64,000 nucleotides of DNA from Halorussus lipolyticus (GCF_029338375.1 NZ_CP119804.1:682001-746000), one strand, 5' to 3'; shown: positions 44,801-52,792, counted from the first letter of the stretch. Numbers and translations: made by a program. Notes: generated by a model from the letters alone, not told the origin.

Positions 44801-44920
44801 CCCAGCCTGCTGGTGCTGTGGACGCGCTACCTCGGGCCGGGCGAGACCGGCGAGGCCACGACCCAGACCGCCGGTAGCCCGGTCGCAAACAGCGGCGCGA
44901 CGGAGGTGGGAGAGGACTAA
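41858..44920 (+). CDS. large RND/MMPL-family exporter with coiled-coil loop
   Basis: 1020 residues from a GTG. Two RND halves with helix-bundle signatures (GLSIDYAIHVFMRHREER and LGVAYSIHLSERF). The first extracytoplasmic loop is enlarged by about 200 Gln/Arg/Glu-rich residues (about 125-330), predicted coiled coil. Two related blocks occur there: RGQINDSAYRQQASQ and AGEINRSTYRERAAP. The smaller homologue at 11719 lacks this insert, which may contact envelope partners. The stop overlaps the TrmB-family gene's ATG by one base. Substrate unknown. Confidence 0.9.
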   Translation: MKASDLFAAVTEYSRGIIAVLLVLTVLVGAGAPMVGQSSSLEQFQSDSTAAEKLDFIESNFASGDQNRTSVQLIVRDEDGNVLSKGALIETLELQQSLRNNRTINQTLANNTPTSGVANIVATVAIRQEQATELREEGAALRQKRAKLNATAGQLSDALNRTREIQRQYDQLNRSRQRGQINDSAYRQQASQLDSQLRQIRSGVDQSLTDTQAARFTRLMSQTRTLQGQLDTLNASLAAGEINRSTYRERAAPIQQSFEQTYTKGLPGVLRGEFAELREQGTQLQEQRAQLQNASAPTLSEQIEQLQSMNESEVESLVGSVLTEGGNGPAEQAFAFMPTSYEPGSTEADATMLVVFQTQQSETVQSMASSTIVESQTAMQTLAQQSIDRDVLVFGSGIISEETDQSMADSIAIVGPMALLFVVITLIIAYRDLLDILLGVFGIFAVLVWTFGFMGWAGITFNQIFIAVPVLLIGLSIDYAIHVFMRHREEREEHEGESVREGMSVALASVGVALVWVTATTVIGFMSNLVSPLPPIQDFGIVSSVGILAALVVFGGLIPALKVEIDSLLESKGFDRQKRAFGTGGGALGSMLSVGATAARKAPIVVLALTLVLSAGGAYGATQVDTSFSQSDFLAEDPPGWMKDLPEPFAPGTYTAKANLEYVNENFLRQDSQAQVLIEGDVASASALEQVQSARDSAAEKDVVVVLSNGEPRIQSPLSVMSQVAAENETFNATLQSADTDGDGVPDKNVEQVYDELYEVAPDQAEGVVAREDGEYTAVRMVVSVKGGASSSAVTEQMREVADGVEGDDLTATATGQPIVFEIVQDQLLDTVIQSLIITLGATFGFLMIAYRLAHGSATLGAITLLPVAFSVSWILGTMYLLGMPFNVLTGMITSLTVGLGVAYSIHLSERFTLELGRRDTIWQAMHESVTGTGGALLGSAATTVGGFGVLSFAILPALQQFGIITGLTIIYAFLASVLVLPSLLVLWTRYLGPGETGEATTQTAGSPVANSGATEVGED

Positions 44921-45690
44921 TGGACGAACCCGACGCCATCGAGGCCCTCGAAAATCTGGGTCTCTCGAACTACGAGGCCAAGGTTTTCACCGCGCTCCAG
45001 CGACTCGGGACCGGCACCGCCCGCGACGTGCATCGGGCGACGGACGTGCCCCGGTCGCAGGTCTACGGTGCGGCCGAGTCGCTCCAAGAGCGCGGTCTGG
45101 TCGAGGTCCAGCAGTCCAAGCCCATCCAGTACCGGCCCGTCAGCCTCGAAGCCGCCCGGTCGCACCTCCGAGGAGAGTTCGAGCGCACCAAGGAACGCGC
45201 GTTCGACTACCTCGAATCGGCCCGCGAACAGCGTGGCGAGGGCGACGAGGAGCGCGAGGACATCTGGACGGTCCACGGTCGGACCAGCATCGACGGTCGG
45301 GTCGAGCAACTGCTGGAGGAGGCCGAACACCGGGTCGTCTTCGGCGTCGGGCGGGACGCCCGCGGTCTGACCAACGAACTCGCGGACCTCATGCGCGAGC
45401 AGGCCGATTCCGGCGTCGAAGTGGTCGTCATCGGCGACGAGGCGCTCGGCGAAATCTTCGCCGACAGCGACGTGCAGGTCGTCCAAGTCCCGGCCGACCA
45501 CCCCCACGGCGACGACCCGGTGGGTCGGGTCGTGGTCGTGGACGCCGAGACGGTCCTGCTGAGCGTCCGCAACCAGCGCGACAACGCGGAACTCGACGAC
45601 GAGACAGCCATCTGGTCGTCCCGGACCGGCATCGCCGCGGTCCTCATCCAACTCATCGACGGCGGCCTCGGCGAAGCTGTATCGGTGTAG
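44920..45690 (+). CDS. TrmB-family transcriptional regulator
   Basis: 256 residues. An N-terminal winged helix (ALENLGLSNYEAKVFTALQRLGTGTARDVHRATDVPRSQVYGAAESLQERGLVEV) is followed by a short coiled linker. The TrmB C-terminal effector/PLD-like domain (EQLLEEAEHRVVFGVGRD; VVVIGDEALGEIF) ends the protein. It is translationally coupled to the RND exporter (one-base overlap). It is therefore likely to regulate that exporter, perhaps through the palindrome at 41790, in response to a small ligand. Confidence 0.9.
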   Translation: MDEPDAIEALENLGLSNYEAKVFTALQRLGTGTARDVHRATDVPRSQVYGAAESLQERGLVEVQQSKPIQYRPVSLEAARSHLRGEFERTKERAFDYLESAREQRGEGDEEREDIWTVHGRTSIDGRVEQLLEEAEHRVVFGVGRDARGLTNELADLMREQADSGVEVVVIGDEALGEIFADSDVQVVQVPADHPHGDDPVGRVVVVDAETVLLSVRNQRDNAELDDETAIWSSRTGIAAVLIQLIDGGLGEAVSV

Positions 45691-45794
45691 GAAACGAGAA
45701 TATTTACTTTCCGATTATTTTTCTTGCTTTCGAGTAGATTTTCGTTTCTCACACTCCCCCGACAGTTTTCTCGGTCGGCCGTGTACCCCCTGAC

Positions 45795-46820
45795 ATGTCG
45801 TGGTACGCAGTCGCTGTGCTGGACGACGCCTTCGACGCGACGAAGGCGTTTCTGACCCCGCTCGATGCTCGCCAATGGCTCAAACTCGCGCTGGTCGTCT
45901 TCTTCCTCGGTAACGCCGGCGGAGGAGGCGGCGGCTCCTCTGCCTCTACGGGGAGTTCGACCAGTCCCGGAACTCCCGGCGGCCCGCCGGGACCGACCGG
46001 AATCGAGACCGACCTCCCCGCCGAATTCGGCGAGTTCCTGCCGATACTCGTCGGGGTCGTCGCCGTCGCGCTGGTGGTCGGCCTGCTCTACGCGCTGGTC
46101 GGGTCGGTGATGGAGTTCGTCTTCGTGGAGTCGCTTCGCAGACGGCGCGTCCGGATTCGGGACTACGCGGGCCAGCACACCGGGCAGGCCGTCCAGTTGT
46201 TCGTCTTCCGGGTGTTGCTCGGGCTATTGGTCGCGCTCCCGGCGCTCGGGGTAGTGGCGGGCGTCCTCTCGCTCGCGGGAATCGCCCCGGCGCTTCCGGT
46301 CGGCCTGCTGGTGGTCCTCGCGCCGCTGTTGATACTCGTCGGCATCGCCGTCGCAATCGTAGACGGTTTCACGGTCAACTTCGTCGTCCCCGTGATGATT
46401 CTGAAGAACGTCGGCGTCGCCGCGGGGTGGAAGCGATTCTGGCCGACGCTGACCCGCGATTGGAAGCAGTACGGCGTCTACGCGCTGGTCCGGGTCGGCC
46501 TCTCGTTCGCCGTCGGCGTCCTCGCGTCGATAATCGGCGGCGTCGTCGGCGCGGTGCTGGTCGCGCCGCTCGTGGTCGTCGGGATTTTCGCCGTCCCCGC
46601 GCTCGGCGGCCCGGCCGGACTGCTGGCGAACCCGCTCGCGGTGGCCGTCGCGGTCCTGCTGGTGCTGTCGTACTTCGTGCTTCTGACCGCCACGCTCGCG
46701 GTGGTCTTCGTGCCGGTCCAGACGTACCTCCGGTACCACTCACTGCTGGTACTGGGCGACACCGACCGGGATTTCGACCTGATTCCGGAACTCCGCCGGG
46801 AGATTCGAGACGCCGGGTGA
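45795..46820 (+). CDS. DUF7544-like polytopic membrane protein
   Basis: 341 residues with about six membrane helices. The N-terminal amphipathic segment DDAFDATKAFLTPLDARQWLKLALVVFFLG is followed by a Gly/Ser/Pro-rich low-complexity linker (GGGGGGSSASTGSS). Then come helices, the charged RRRRVRIRDYAGQHTGQA loop and the repeated pair of helices around WKRFWPTLTRDWKQYG. This pattern is common in haloarchaeal membrane proteins of unknown function, possibly related to glycerophosphoryl-diester-type DUFs. No catalytic residues recognised. Confidence 0.78.
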   Translation: MSWYAVAVLDDAFDATKAFLTPLDARQWLKLALVVFFLGNAGGGGGGSSASTGSSTSPGTPGGPPGPTGIETDLPAEFGEFLPILVGVVAVALVVGLLYALVGSVMEFVFVESLRRRRVRIRDYAGQHTGQAVQLFVFRVLLGLLVALPALGVVAGVLSLAGIAPALPVGLLVVLAPLLILVGIAVAIVDGFTVNFVVPVMILKNVGVAAGWKRFWPTLTRDWKQYGVYALVRVGLSFAVGVLASIIGGVVGAVLVAPLVVVGIFAVPALGGPAGLLANPLAVAVAVLLVLSYFVLLTATLAVVFVPVQTYLRYHSLLVLGDTDRDFDLIPELRREIRDAG

Positions 46821-46822
46821 GG

Positions 46823-47245
46823 TCAGAGTTTCGCGTCGAGTTGCCACGCCACCGACCCGTCGTCGAGCAGTTCGCCGTCCCGCCGGACGTGGACCACGGG
46901 CGCGTCGTCCATCCGAAGCCACTCGCGGTCGGTCTCGCCCGACAGCGAAATCGACCCCGAGGACCGCCCGATTCCCGCCGAATCGTCGTCCAGTGCGAGG
47001 GGGTCGGCACCGCGCTCGGTCGCCACGATGGGGATGTTTTCGAGGTGCGGGTCAACTTCCCGGAGGAGCGTGCGGTACTCACGGACGAGTTCGACGGCCT
47101 CCTCGACGGCGGTCGCCGAGGGAAAGGACTCGCCGCGCACCGGGACCGGGCGTTTGCCAGACAGCGGACAGACGACGGCGAAATCGCCATCGGGGTCGGC
47201 CAAGTCGGCTATCCGCTGGTGGAGGTGTTCGAGACGGTCTGTCAT
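46823..47245 (-). CDS. DUF7552-like small protein, paralogue 1
   Basis: 140 residues from MTDRLEHLH; an upstream GTG-type opening at 47299 was rejected. An N-terminal helix and strand (DLADPDGDFAVVCPLSGKRPVPV), helix (EEAVELVREYRTLLREVDP) and a C-terminal motif EWLRMDDAPVVHVRRDGE are clearly shared with the protein at 48154-48600. They are paralogues flanking a DUF7260-like gene. Residue CPLSGKRP, where the paralogue has CAETDERP, keeps one cysteine. Function unknown. Confidence 0.8.
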   Translation of the reverse strand: MTDRLEHLHQRIADLADPDGDFAVVCPLSGKRPVPVRGESFPSATAVEEAVELVREYRTLLREVDPHLENIPIVATERGADPLALDDDSAGIGRSSGSISLSGETDREWLRMDDAPVVHVRRDGELLDDGSVAWQLDAKL

Positions 47246-47326
47246 GGGGGTTCGGTGGGAGACGCCAGCGGAGTCGCTAAGAGGTTTCGGAATCGCCATT
47301 GGTAGAGAGAATGATAGGTAGGACTT

Positions 47327-48157
47327 TCAGACCCGAGCGCAGAGATGGCTCCGGACCGCGCGCTGGCAGTCGGCGAGCGCGGCGTCGAGTTCCGCGAGGT
47401 CGGCGAGGACGGGGTAGTCCGCCTCGAACTCGCCGTAGAGGTGGTCCAGCAGTTCCGACTCCCGGATGCCGGTCAGGCCGTCGTTCTGAGTGCCCCGAAC
47501 TGCGGACTGGCGCTCGTCCGCGAGTCGGTCGCAGGTCTCGCGGAAGGACGCCAACCGGTCGTGGCGCTCCCGTAACTCCTCGAAACCGAGTTGGAGGAGG
47601 GGCGTCTCGTCGGCGTCGGCGAGCCACTCGGTAATCGCGTCGAGTTCGTCGGCGACCTCCCGGATTCGGTCGCGCTCGGCCCCGATGGCGTCGGCCAGCA
47701 GTCCGACCTCCTTCCGGCGGGCCTCGATTCGGGAGACGAGTTGTGCCTTGAGTCCCGGCGCGAACCCACCCGCCGCGGGAGAGAGCGCCGCGGCCAGTTC
47801 GGCGGACAACTCGTCGGCCATCGCCTCCGAGAGCGTCCCGGCGTCGGCGTAGGGCAGGACCGTCTCGGTGAAGGCCTCGCGGACGGATTCGGCGGCGCTG
47901 GCGCTCGCGGTTCCCGTGGCGGTCCCCACGGCGAGCGTGCTTCCGGCGGACTGGCCGAGTCGGCCGTTCGCCGAGGCAGTCGCACCGCCGCCCTGCTGGC
48001 CCGCGTCGGCCGAGACTTCCCGGACGCGCTCGCCGAACTCCTCGAAGGCCGTCGCTTTCTCCTCGATTCGGTCGCGTTCGGCCTCGGCGCGCTCGATTGC
48101 GTCGGCGGTCCGGCGTTCGACCGTCGTCGTTTCGGCACTCGTCTGTTTGAGAGTCAT
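47327..48157 (-). CDS. DUF7260-like coiled-coil protein
   Basis: 276 residues, soluble, with long helices rich in Ala, Glu and Arg. The N-terminus VERRTADAIERAEAERDRIEEKATAFEEF is coiled coil, the middle is a small-residue GTATGTASASAAE segment, and the C-terminal half is helical with LQLGFEELRERHDRLASFRETCDRL. This resembles the haloarchaeal DUF7260 family. It overlaps the upstream DUF7552-like gene by four bases (ATGA), so both are on one mRNA behind the double DtxR-like operator. Confidence 0.8.
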   Translation of the reverse strand: MTLKQTSAETTTVERRTADAIERAEAERDRIEEKATAFEEFGERVREVSADAGQQGGGATASANGRLGQSAGSTLAVGTATGTASASAAESVREAFTETVLPYADAGTLSEAMADELSAELAAALSPAAGGFAPGLKAQLVSRIEARRKEVGLLADAIGAERDRIREVADELDAITEWLADADETPLLQLGFEELRERHDRLASFRETCDRLADERQSAVRGTQNDGLTGIRESELLDHLYGEFEADYPVLADLAELDAALADCQRAVRSHLCARV

Positions 48158-48600
48158 AGCTTGGAATCGAGTTGGCGCTCGACCGCATCGTCAGGGAGCG
48201 GTTCGCCGTCCTGCCGGACGTGGACCACCGGCGCGTTGTCCATCCGGAGCCACTCGTGTTCGCCGTCGCCGGAAACCGTGACCGACCGCTCGGTCCGGGG
48301 CAGACCGTTCTCGCGCTTCTCCTCGGTTCGCTCGCGGGTCGAGACGATGGTCAGGGGGTTGCCGGACTGCTCGTAGACGGCGAAGCGATGCTCGGGGAGT
48401 TCGGGGTCGGTCTCGCGGAGGCGACTCCGGTAGGTGCGAGCGAGTTGGGCGGCCTCCTCGGCGGCCTCCTCGGAGGGGAATCGCCGGCCGGTCAGCGGCG
48501 CGGGGCGCTCGTCGGTCTCGGCGCACGCGACGTAGAAATCACCGTCGTCGGTGGCGCACTCGGCGATTTGGCGGCGGAGCGCTTCGAGGGAGTCGGACAT
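48154..48600 (-). CDS. DUF7552-like small protein, paralogue 2
   Basis: 148 residues, starting directly below two tandem DtxR/Idr-like sites. It shares FYVACAETDERPAPLTGRRFPS, the helix EEAAQLARTYRSRLRETDPEL and EWLRMDNAPVVHVRQDGE with the protein at 46823. The order DUF7552-DUF7260-DUF7552 suggests a duplicated partner around a coiled-coil core. No known catalytic motif. The operator predicts iron- or manganese-responsive expression. Confidence 0.8.
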   Translation of the reverse strand: MSDSLEALRRQIAECATDDGDFYVACAETDERPAPLTGRRFPSEEAAEEAAQLARTYRSRLRETDPELPEHRFAVYEQSGNPLTIVSTRERTEEKRENGLPRTERSVTVSGDGEHEWLRMDNAPVVHVRQDGEPLPDDAVERQLDSKL

Positions 48601-48602
48601 GG

Positions 48603-48638
48603 TTTAGGTCAGCCTAATCTAAGTTAGGTCGGCCTAAA
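48603..48638 (-). promoter_or_regulatory. tandem DtxR/Idr-like operators
   Basis: Two palindromes, TTAGGTCAGCCTAA (48604-48617) and TTAGGTCGGCCTAA (48624-48637), start exactly 20 bp apart, about two helical turns. Each has TTAGG-4-CCTAA symmetry, like operators of DtxR-family metal regulators (Corynebacterium consensus TTAGGTTAGCCTAACCTAA; haloarchaeal Idr proteins are homologues). They begin three bases upstream of the ATG at 48600, so a bound protein would overlap a leaderless start or the start-site region. Confidence 0.72.
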
Positions 48639-48782
48639 AGGTGTTTCGGATAGGCGAGTGTACATCCTGAGTATTTCTAAAACGAACAAAAACAATGTGT
48701 ATGAAATTGAATATGTGGTTCGGTGGTAGCAGTCGTTCTGCCGGAGGCCGGACCGTCCCGACTCCGACCCAACCGATGGCGC

Positions 48783-49178
48783 TCAGAGGACCGTGTACTC
48801 CTCGACCAGTTCCACGAGGTCGGCTTTCTCGACGTGGCCCTGAATTCGCTCCTCGCACTCGCCGTCGGCGTACACCTCGAACGTCGGCGTGGACTCGATG
48901 CCCTGCTCCAGCGCCAACTTCTGGTGATGCACGACGTTCACCTTCGCCACCCCGGCGAGCGTCTCGTTTGCGACCGATTCCACGATGGGGTGGAGGCGCT
49001 GGCCGGCACCGCGGTTGGCGTAGTAGTGGACCAGTACGACCTCGTGGGCGGCCACGGTCTGCTCGAAGTTCTGCGAGCCATCGACGTACACCGGCGCAGA
49101 GGGCGCTCCGAGGCCGTGTTTCTGCATGAGCGCTTGCTTCTTGCGCTCCCGCACCTCCGAGAGGTCGTCGTCCTCCAT
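48783..49178 (-). CDS. thioredoxin-fold protein lacking the CxxC motif
   Basis: 131 residues. An N-terminal charged helix (EVRERKKQALMQKHG) is followed by a thioredoxin fold: VLVHYYANRGAGQRLHPIVESVA, VAKVNVVHHQKLALEQGIESTPTFEVYADG and ERIQGHVEKADLVELVEEY. The cis-Pro (STPTF) is conserved, but the position of WCGPC reads ANRGAGQ, so no redox cysteines remain and the protein has none. Dithiol chemistry is therefore ruled out; a binding or chaperone role is more likely. Confidence 0.85.
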   Translation of the reverse strand: MEDDDLSEVRERKKQALMQKHGLGAPSAPVYVDGSQNFEQTVAAHEVVLVHYYANRGAGQRLHPIVESVANETLAGVAKVNVVHHQKLALEQGIESTPTFEVYADGECEERIQGHVEKADLVELVEEYTVL

Positions 49179-49308
49179 GCTAGTCGGGGGTTACACGGCA
49201 CGTGACTTAATTTTACGGTGCTTTTCTCGGACGTGATAATTCTGACTGGGTGTTTTAGGGGGTTGTGGGAGTTGGATTCGTTTTGATAGCCGGCAGAATC
49301 GTAGCCGT

Positions 49309-49435
49309 GAACGCTTCTTCAAGCCCCACCCGGTCGCTCAGCGACATGCCGGCGCGCTCTCCGCACCACTCGCGCGCCGATAGAGATTGCTGAGACAACC
49401 GAGCGCGCCCCGGCGGCCCGCTGGGGCGCGCTTTC
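49309..49435 (+). ncRNA. structured-RNA-like element, copy B
   Basis: Intergenic between the thioredoxin-like and helicase genes. It shares with copy A the start GAACGCTTCTTCAAGCCCC and the unpaired motifs TCTCCGCACC and ATAGAG. CTCAGC pairs with GCTGAG, flanked by GGTCG/CAACC and a bulged A as in copy C. GGCGCGC (49351-49357) and GCGCGCC (49372-49378) close the apical loop. The 3' end GCGCGCTTTC approaches the helicase stop at 49443 on the other strand. Nothing else is seen in 49179-49308. Confidence 0.6.
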
Positions 49436-49442
49436 GGTGAGG

Positions 49443-51782
49443 CTATTCCCCAGAATCGGCGTCGGTGTCGGTCAGTTCTTCAAGCAGGAACCGGGCCTGC
49501 TCCTTGTCCAGCGGGTCGTTCGCGTTCCCGCAGTGAGGAGACTGCACACAGGCCGGGCACCCGCCGGCCTCGTCGCAGTCGCAGGCCCCAATCATCTCCG
49601 CGGTGTTTGCCATCAGGTCCTCGACAGTCCCGTAGCCCTCGCGCACGAGGCCCACGCCGCCGGGATAGCCGTCGTAGATGAAGATGGTACTTCGGCCGGT
49701 GTGGGGGTGCATCGGCGTCGAGAGGCCGCCGATGTCCGCCCGGTCGCACAGCAGTTCGAGGGGGAACAGCGAAATCATGCCGTGTTCGGCGGCGTGGATG
49801 CCGCCGTTGAAGTCGCCCCGCGAGCGCATCGTCTGCTCCACGTCGTCGGGCACCGTGAAGTACAGCGCCTTGGTCCGGAGCGAGATTTCGGGCATGTCCA
49901 GCGTCTCCCTGCCCAGCGTCTCGCCCGACCGGTCCCGGCGCTCGAACCCCGTAATCTGCTTGCGCATCGTCACGTCGGCGAACCGGACCGGCACGTCCTC
50001 GCGGGTCGAGAGGGTCTTTTCGCGGATGTCCTCCTCGACGGTAATCTCCTTCTCGTGGAGGACCTTGGTGTGGTAGTCGGCCCACGTCGGGGAGAGTTCC
50101 GCGACCTGTTTGCTCAAATCGAGGTCCACGACCTCGTAGGACTGGCCCTGATGGTGGTAGATGGCTCCCGGATGAGCGTCGGTCAGGGCGTCCTCGAAGG
50201 GCAGACTCGCAATCGTGTCGTCGTTCCGGCGGTCCAGCAACTCCACTTCGCGGTCGTCGATGGAGCGCAGACTCATCTCGTGCTGGGGACTCCCCTCGCC
50301 GTCGTAGGTCCAGCGCAGGCCGTCGTCGGTTAGCCTGCTCTCCAGCAGACCCTCGGATTCGAGGTCCGCCACGAGGTCCGGGAAGGAGTCGCCGAAGTAG
50401 TCGCTGTCGTCGGGCGAGAGCCACGTCTCGCGGGCCGCCGAGACGACGTGATTCGGCAGGAGTTGGTCGTTCTCGGGGTTGACCACCGCGCGCTCGGGAT
50501 TCCCGGCGAAGAAGTCCTCGGGGTTGGCCATCAGGTACTGGTCGAGTTGGTCCTCGCCCGCGACCATCGCCACGAGACTCGGGTCGTCGCCCCGGCCGGC
50601 CCGCCCGGCCTGCTGGAAAGCCGCCATCCGGGTGCCGGGGTAGCCGTCCAACAGCACCGCGTCGAGGCCCCCGATGTCCACGCCGAGTTCCAGCGCGTTG
50701 GTACTCCAGACGCCCCGGACCGACCCGGAGTTCAGGCCCTCCTCGATTTCCTTCCGGCGGTCGTTCTTCAGCGCGGCCTGATACGCCGTCACGTCGGGCG
50801 CGAGGTCCCCGCGACCCCGCTCCCGGAGTTCCTTCGCGCTCTCCATCGCCCACTGCTCGGCGGCCTGCCGGGCGCGGGTGAAGGTCAACGTCTGGTGGCC
50901 CTTCGAGACCAAATCCGCGAAGACGCGCTTGGTCTCGGCGTGACTCGACTTGCGCCGGCCCGAAGTCCCGGCCTGCGGATTCTCGTACTCCGGCGGGTTC
51001 CAGAGCAACCAGTGGGTCGGCCCGGTGTCGCTGGTGTCCTCGTCTATCAGGCAGAACGAGTCCGGGTCGGTCCCCGTCACGCTCGCGGCGTGTTCGACCG
51101 GATTCCCGATGGTCGCCGAACAGCAGACGAACTGCGGGTCGGAGCCGAATCGGTCGCAGATTCGCCGAAGCCGACGCAGAACCAGCGCGACGTGGCTCCC
51201 GAAGACGCCTCGATACTCGTGAACTTCGTCCAGCACGACAGTCTCCAATCCCTCGAAAAACCAGTCCCAGAGGCGGTGGGCGTGGGGCAGGAGCGCGTAG
51301 TGGAGCATATCGGGATTCGAGAGGACCACGGTCGGTCGCCGGTCCCGAACCTCGCGCTTCTCGGACTTGCTCTGTCGCCCGGTGTACTGCTCGACCGAGA
51401 CCTTGCTCCCGAATCCGAGGTCTCGCGCCAACGCCGAGAGCGTCTCGTCTTGGTCGTTGATGAGCGCGTTCTGGGGCGCGACGTAGAGCGTTCGCCCGCC
51501 GTGGTCCATCGCTCGCTCGAACGCCGGAACGGTGTACGCGAGGCTCTTTCCGCTCGCGGTCGGCGTTGCGAGGACGACGTTCTCTCCTCGTCGGACCGCC
51601 TCGATGGCCTCGGCCTGATGGCGGTAGAGGCCGTCGATGCCCCGCTCGTCGAACGCGCCCGCCAGTCGCGCTTCGAGGTCCACGTCGCAGAACTCGCCGT
51701 CTCGGCCGAGGAGGGTCCGGTGGCTCTCGATTTGGGCGTCGTAGTAGGGCCGACCTCGGAGCCAATCGATGGTCTCGTCCAC
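49443..51782 (-). CDS. DEAD/DEAH-box helicase with DUF1998 zinc domain (MrfA/YprA-like)
   Basis: 779 residues of superfamily 2. Motif Q/I: YRHQAEAIEAVRRGENVVLATPTASGKS; motif II: LDEVH; motif III: CCSATIGNP; motif VI: QAGRAGRG. The C-terminal DUF1998 region carries four Cys in CDCDEAGGCPACVQSPHCGN, which bind zinc in this family. Bacterial MrfA is a 3'-5' DNA helicase repairing mitomycin-type lesions; the archaeal homologue is likely a DNA repair helicase. Length and motif order are complete. Confidence 0.92.
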   Translation of the reverse strand: MDETIDWLRGRPYYDAQIESHRTLLGRDGEFCDVDLEARLAGAFDERGIDGLYRHQAEAIEAVRRGENVVLATPTASGKSLAYTVPAFERAMDHGGRTLYVAPQNALINDQDETLSALARDLGFGSKVSVEQYTGRQSKSEKREVRDRRPTVVLSNPDMLHYALLPHAHRLWDWFFEGLETVVLDEVHEYRGVFGSHVALVLRRLRRICDRFGSDPQFVCCSATIGNPVEHAASVTGTDPDSFCLIDEDTSDTGPTHWLLWNPPEYENPQAGTSGRRKSSHAETKRVFADLVSKGHQTLTFTRARQAAEQWAMESAKELRERGRGDLAPDVTAYQAALKNDRRKEIEEGLNSGSVRGVWSTNALELGVDIGGLDAVLLDGYPGTRMAAFQQAGRAGRGDDPSLVAMVAGEDQLDQYLMANPEDFFAGNPERAVVNPENDQLLPNHVVSAARETWLSPDDSDYFGDSFPDLVADLESEGLLESRLTDDGLRWTYDGEGSPQHEMSLRSIDDREVELLDRRNDDTIASLPFEDALTDAHPGAIYHHQGQSYEVVDLDLSKQVAELSPTWADYHTKVLHEKEITVEEDIREKTLSTREDVPVRFADVTMRKQITGFERRDRSGETLGRETLDMPEISLRTKALYFTVPDDVEQTMRSRGDFNGGIHAAEHGMISLFPLELLCDRADIGGLSTPMHPHTGRSTIFIYDGYPGGVGLVREGYGTVEDLMANTAEMIGACDCDEAGGCPACVQSPHCGNANDPLDKEQARFLLEELTDTDADSGE

Positions 51783-51898
51783 GAGTCGGCGATAGGGTCG
51801 GGGTGCCTAACCGCTTTCGCCGCACAGCGAAAGTGAACGCCGGGACGGCCCGCAGACGACCCAAAACTTATTCCAACCATGGCTGAAATTCGGTACCA

Positions 51899-52792
51899 AT
51901 GACACGTCCTCGGAATCGCCGCGCCCTCCTCCGGACCGGCGTCCTCGCTATGGGCGGCCTCGCCGGGTGCATCGGCGGCCTCGGCGAAGGCCCGGCCGAA
52001 ACCACGAGCGAGCGCCGGACTGCTACCGGTGACGACTCCTCGGCTACCGTCGGGACCGATAAACCGGCCGAGACCGACACCGCGACTGCCGGGCCGTCGG
52101 CGGTCGAGTTCGTTCCGGTCGGCGTCCAGTCGTCGTTTTTCTACTGCCCGTCGCCCGATTCGGTCGCCGTCGTCACCGCCGAGGAGACCCAATTCGCCTT
52201 CGTACAGGTTCGACCCCAGACCGACTCGCCCCCGCCGAGCGACTTCTCGGTGGTCGCCGACGGCCGCCGGTTCTGGGGGACGCTCGCGCCGGGCGACGTG
52301 GCCGGGCCGCACCGAGTGTACGAACTGGGGTCTGGCTACCACTCCGGCGAGGTCGAACCCGGATGGGTCGCGTTCGAGGTTCCCAATCCCCTCGACGCCG
52401 ACGACATCGCGCTGGCGTATCAGGACCGGCGCGAGTCGGTCGGTGCCGGCCTCGCCGCGGACCTCCGGGAACCCCCGGCCGAGTTCGGTCTGGTCTCGTT
52501 CGACGCACCGGAAACGGTCGCCCACGACGAGACGTTCGAGGTATCGCTGACCGTCGAGAACGTCGGCGAGAGCGCCGGCGTCTTTCGAGCGTCCCTGAAC
52601 CAGTTGGGTCCGACCTACGCTCCCTATCCCGCCGAACTCTCGGTCCCGGCCGGCGAGCGACGTGAGGAGACGTGGTCGTTCGGTGACCACATCTCGGCCG
52701 AGACTGACGAGATAGTTCTCCGACTCGAACTGCCCGCCGACCGGAGACGGGCCAACGTCGAAGTGGTCGGCGGAACCACCGTCGAGAAATAA
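51899..52792 (+). CDS. Tat lipoprotein with CARDB-like domain
   Basis: 297 residues. The signal NRRALLRTGVLAMGGLAGC joins a twin-arginine motif and a lipobox, so it is lipid-anchored outside the cell. A Thr/Ser/Glu linker follows. The central domain is unrecognised (FFYCPSPDSVAVVTAEETQFAFVQV), and the C-terminal 100 residues are a CARDB/Ig-like sandwich (ETFEVSLTVENVGESAGVFRASLNQLG). A TATA-like AACTTATTCCAACC stretch lies about 30 bp upstream of the ATG. Function unknown. Confidence 0.8.
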   Translation: MTRPRNRRALLRTGVLAMGGLAGCIGGLGEGPAETTSERRTATGDDSSATVGTDKPAETDTATAGPSAVEFVPVGVQSSFFYCPSPDSVAVVTAEETQFAFVQVRPQTDSPPPSDFSVVADGRRFWGTLAPGDVAGPHRVYELGSGYHSGEVEPGWVAFEVPNPLDADDIALAYQDRRESVGAGLAADLREPPAEFGLVSFDAPETVAHDETFEVSLTVENVGESAGVFRASLNQLGPTYAPYPAELSVPAGERREETWSFGDHISAETDEIVLRLELPADRRRANVEVVGGTTVEK

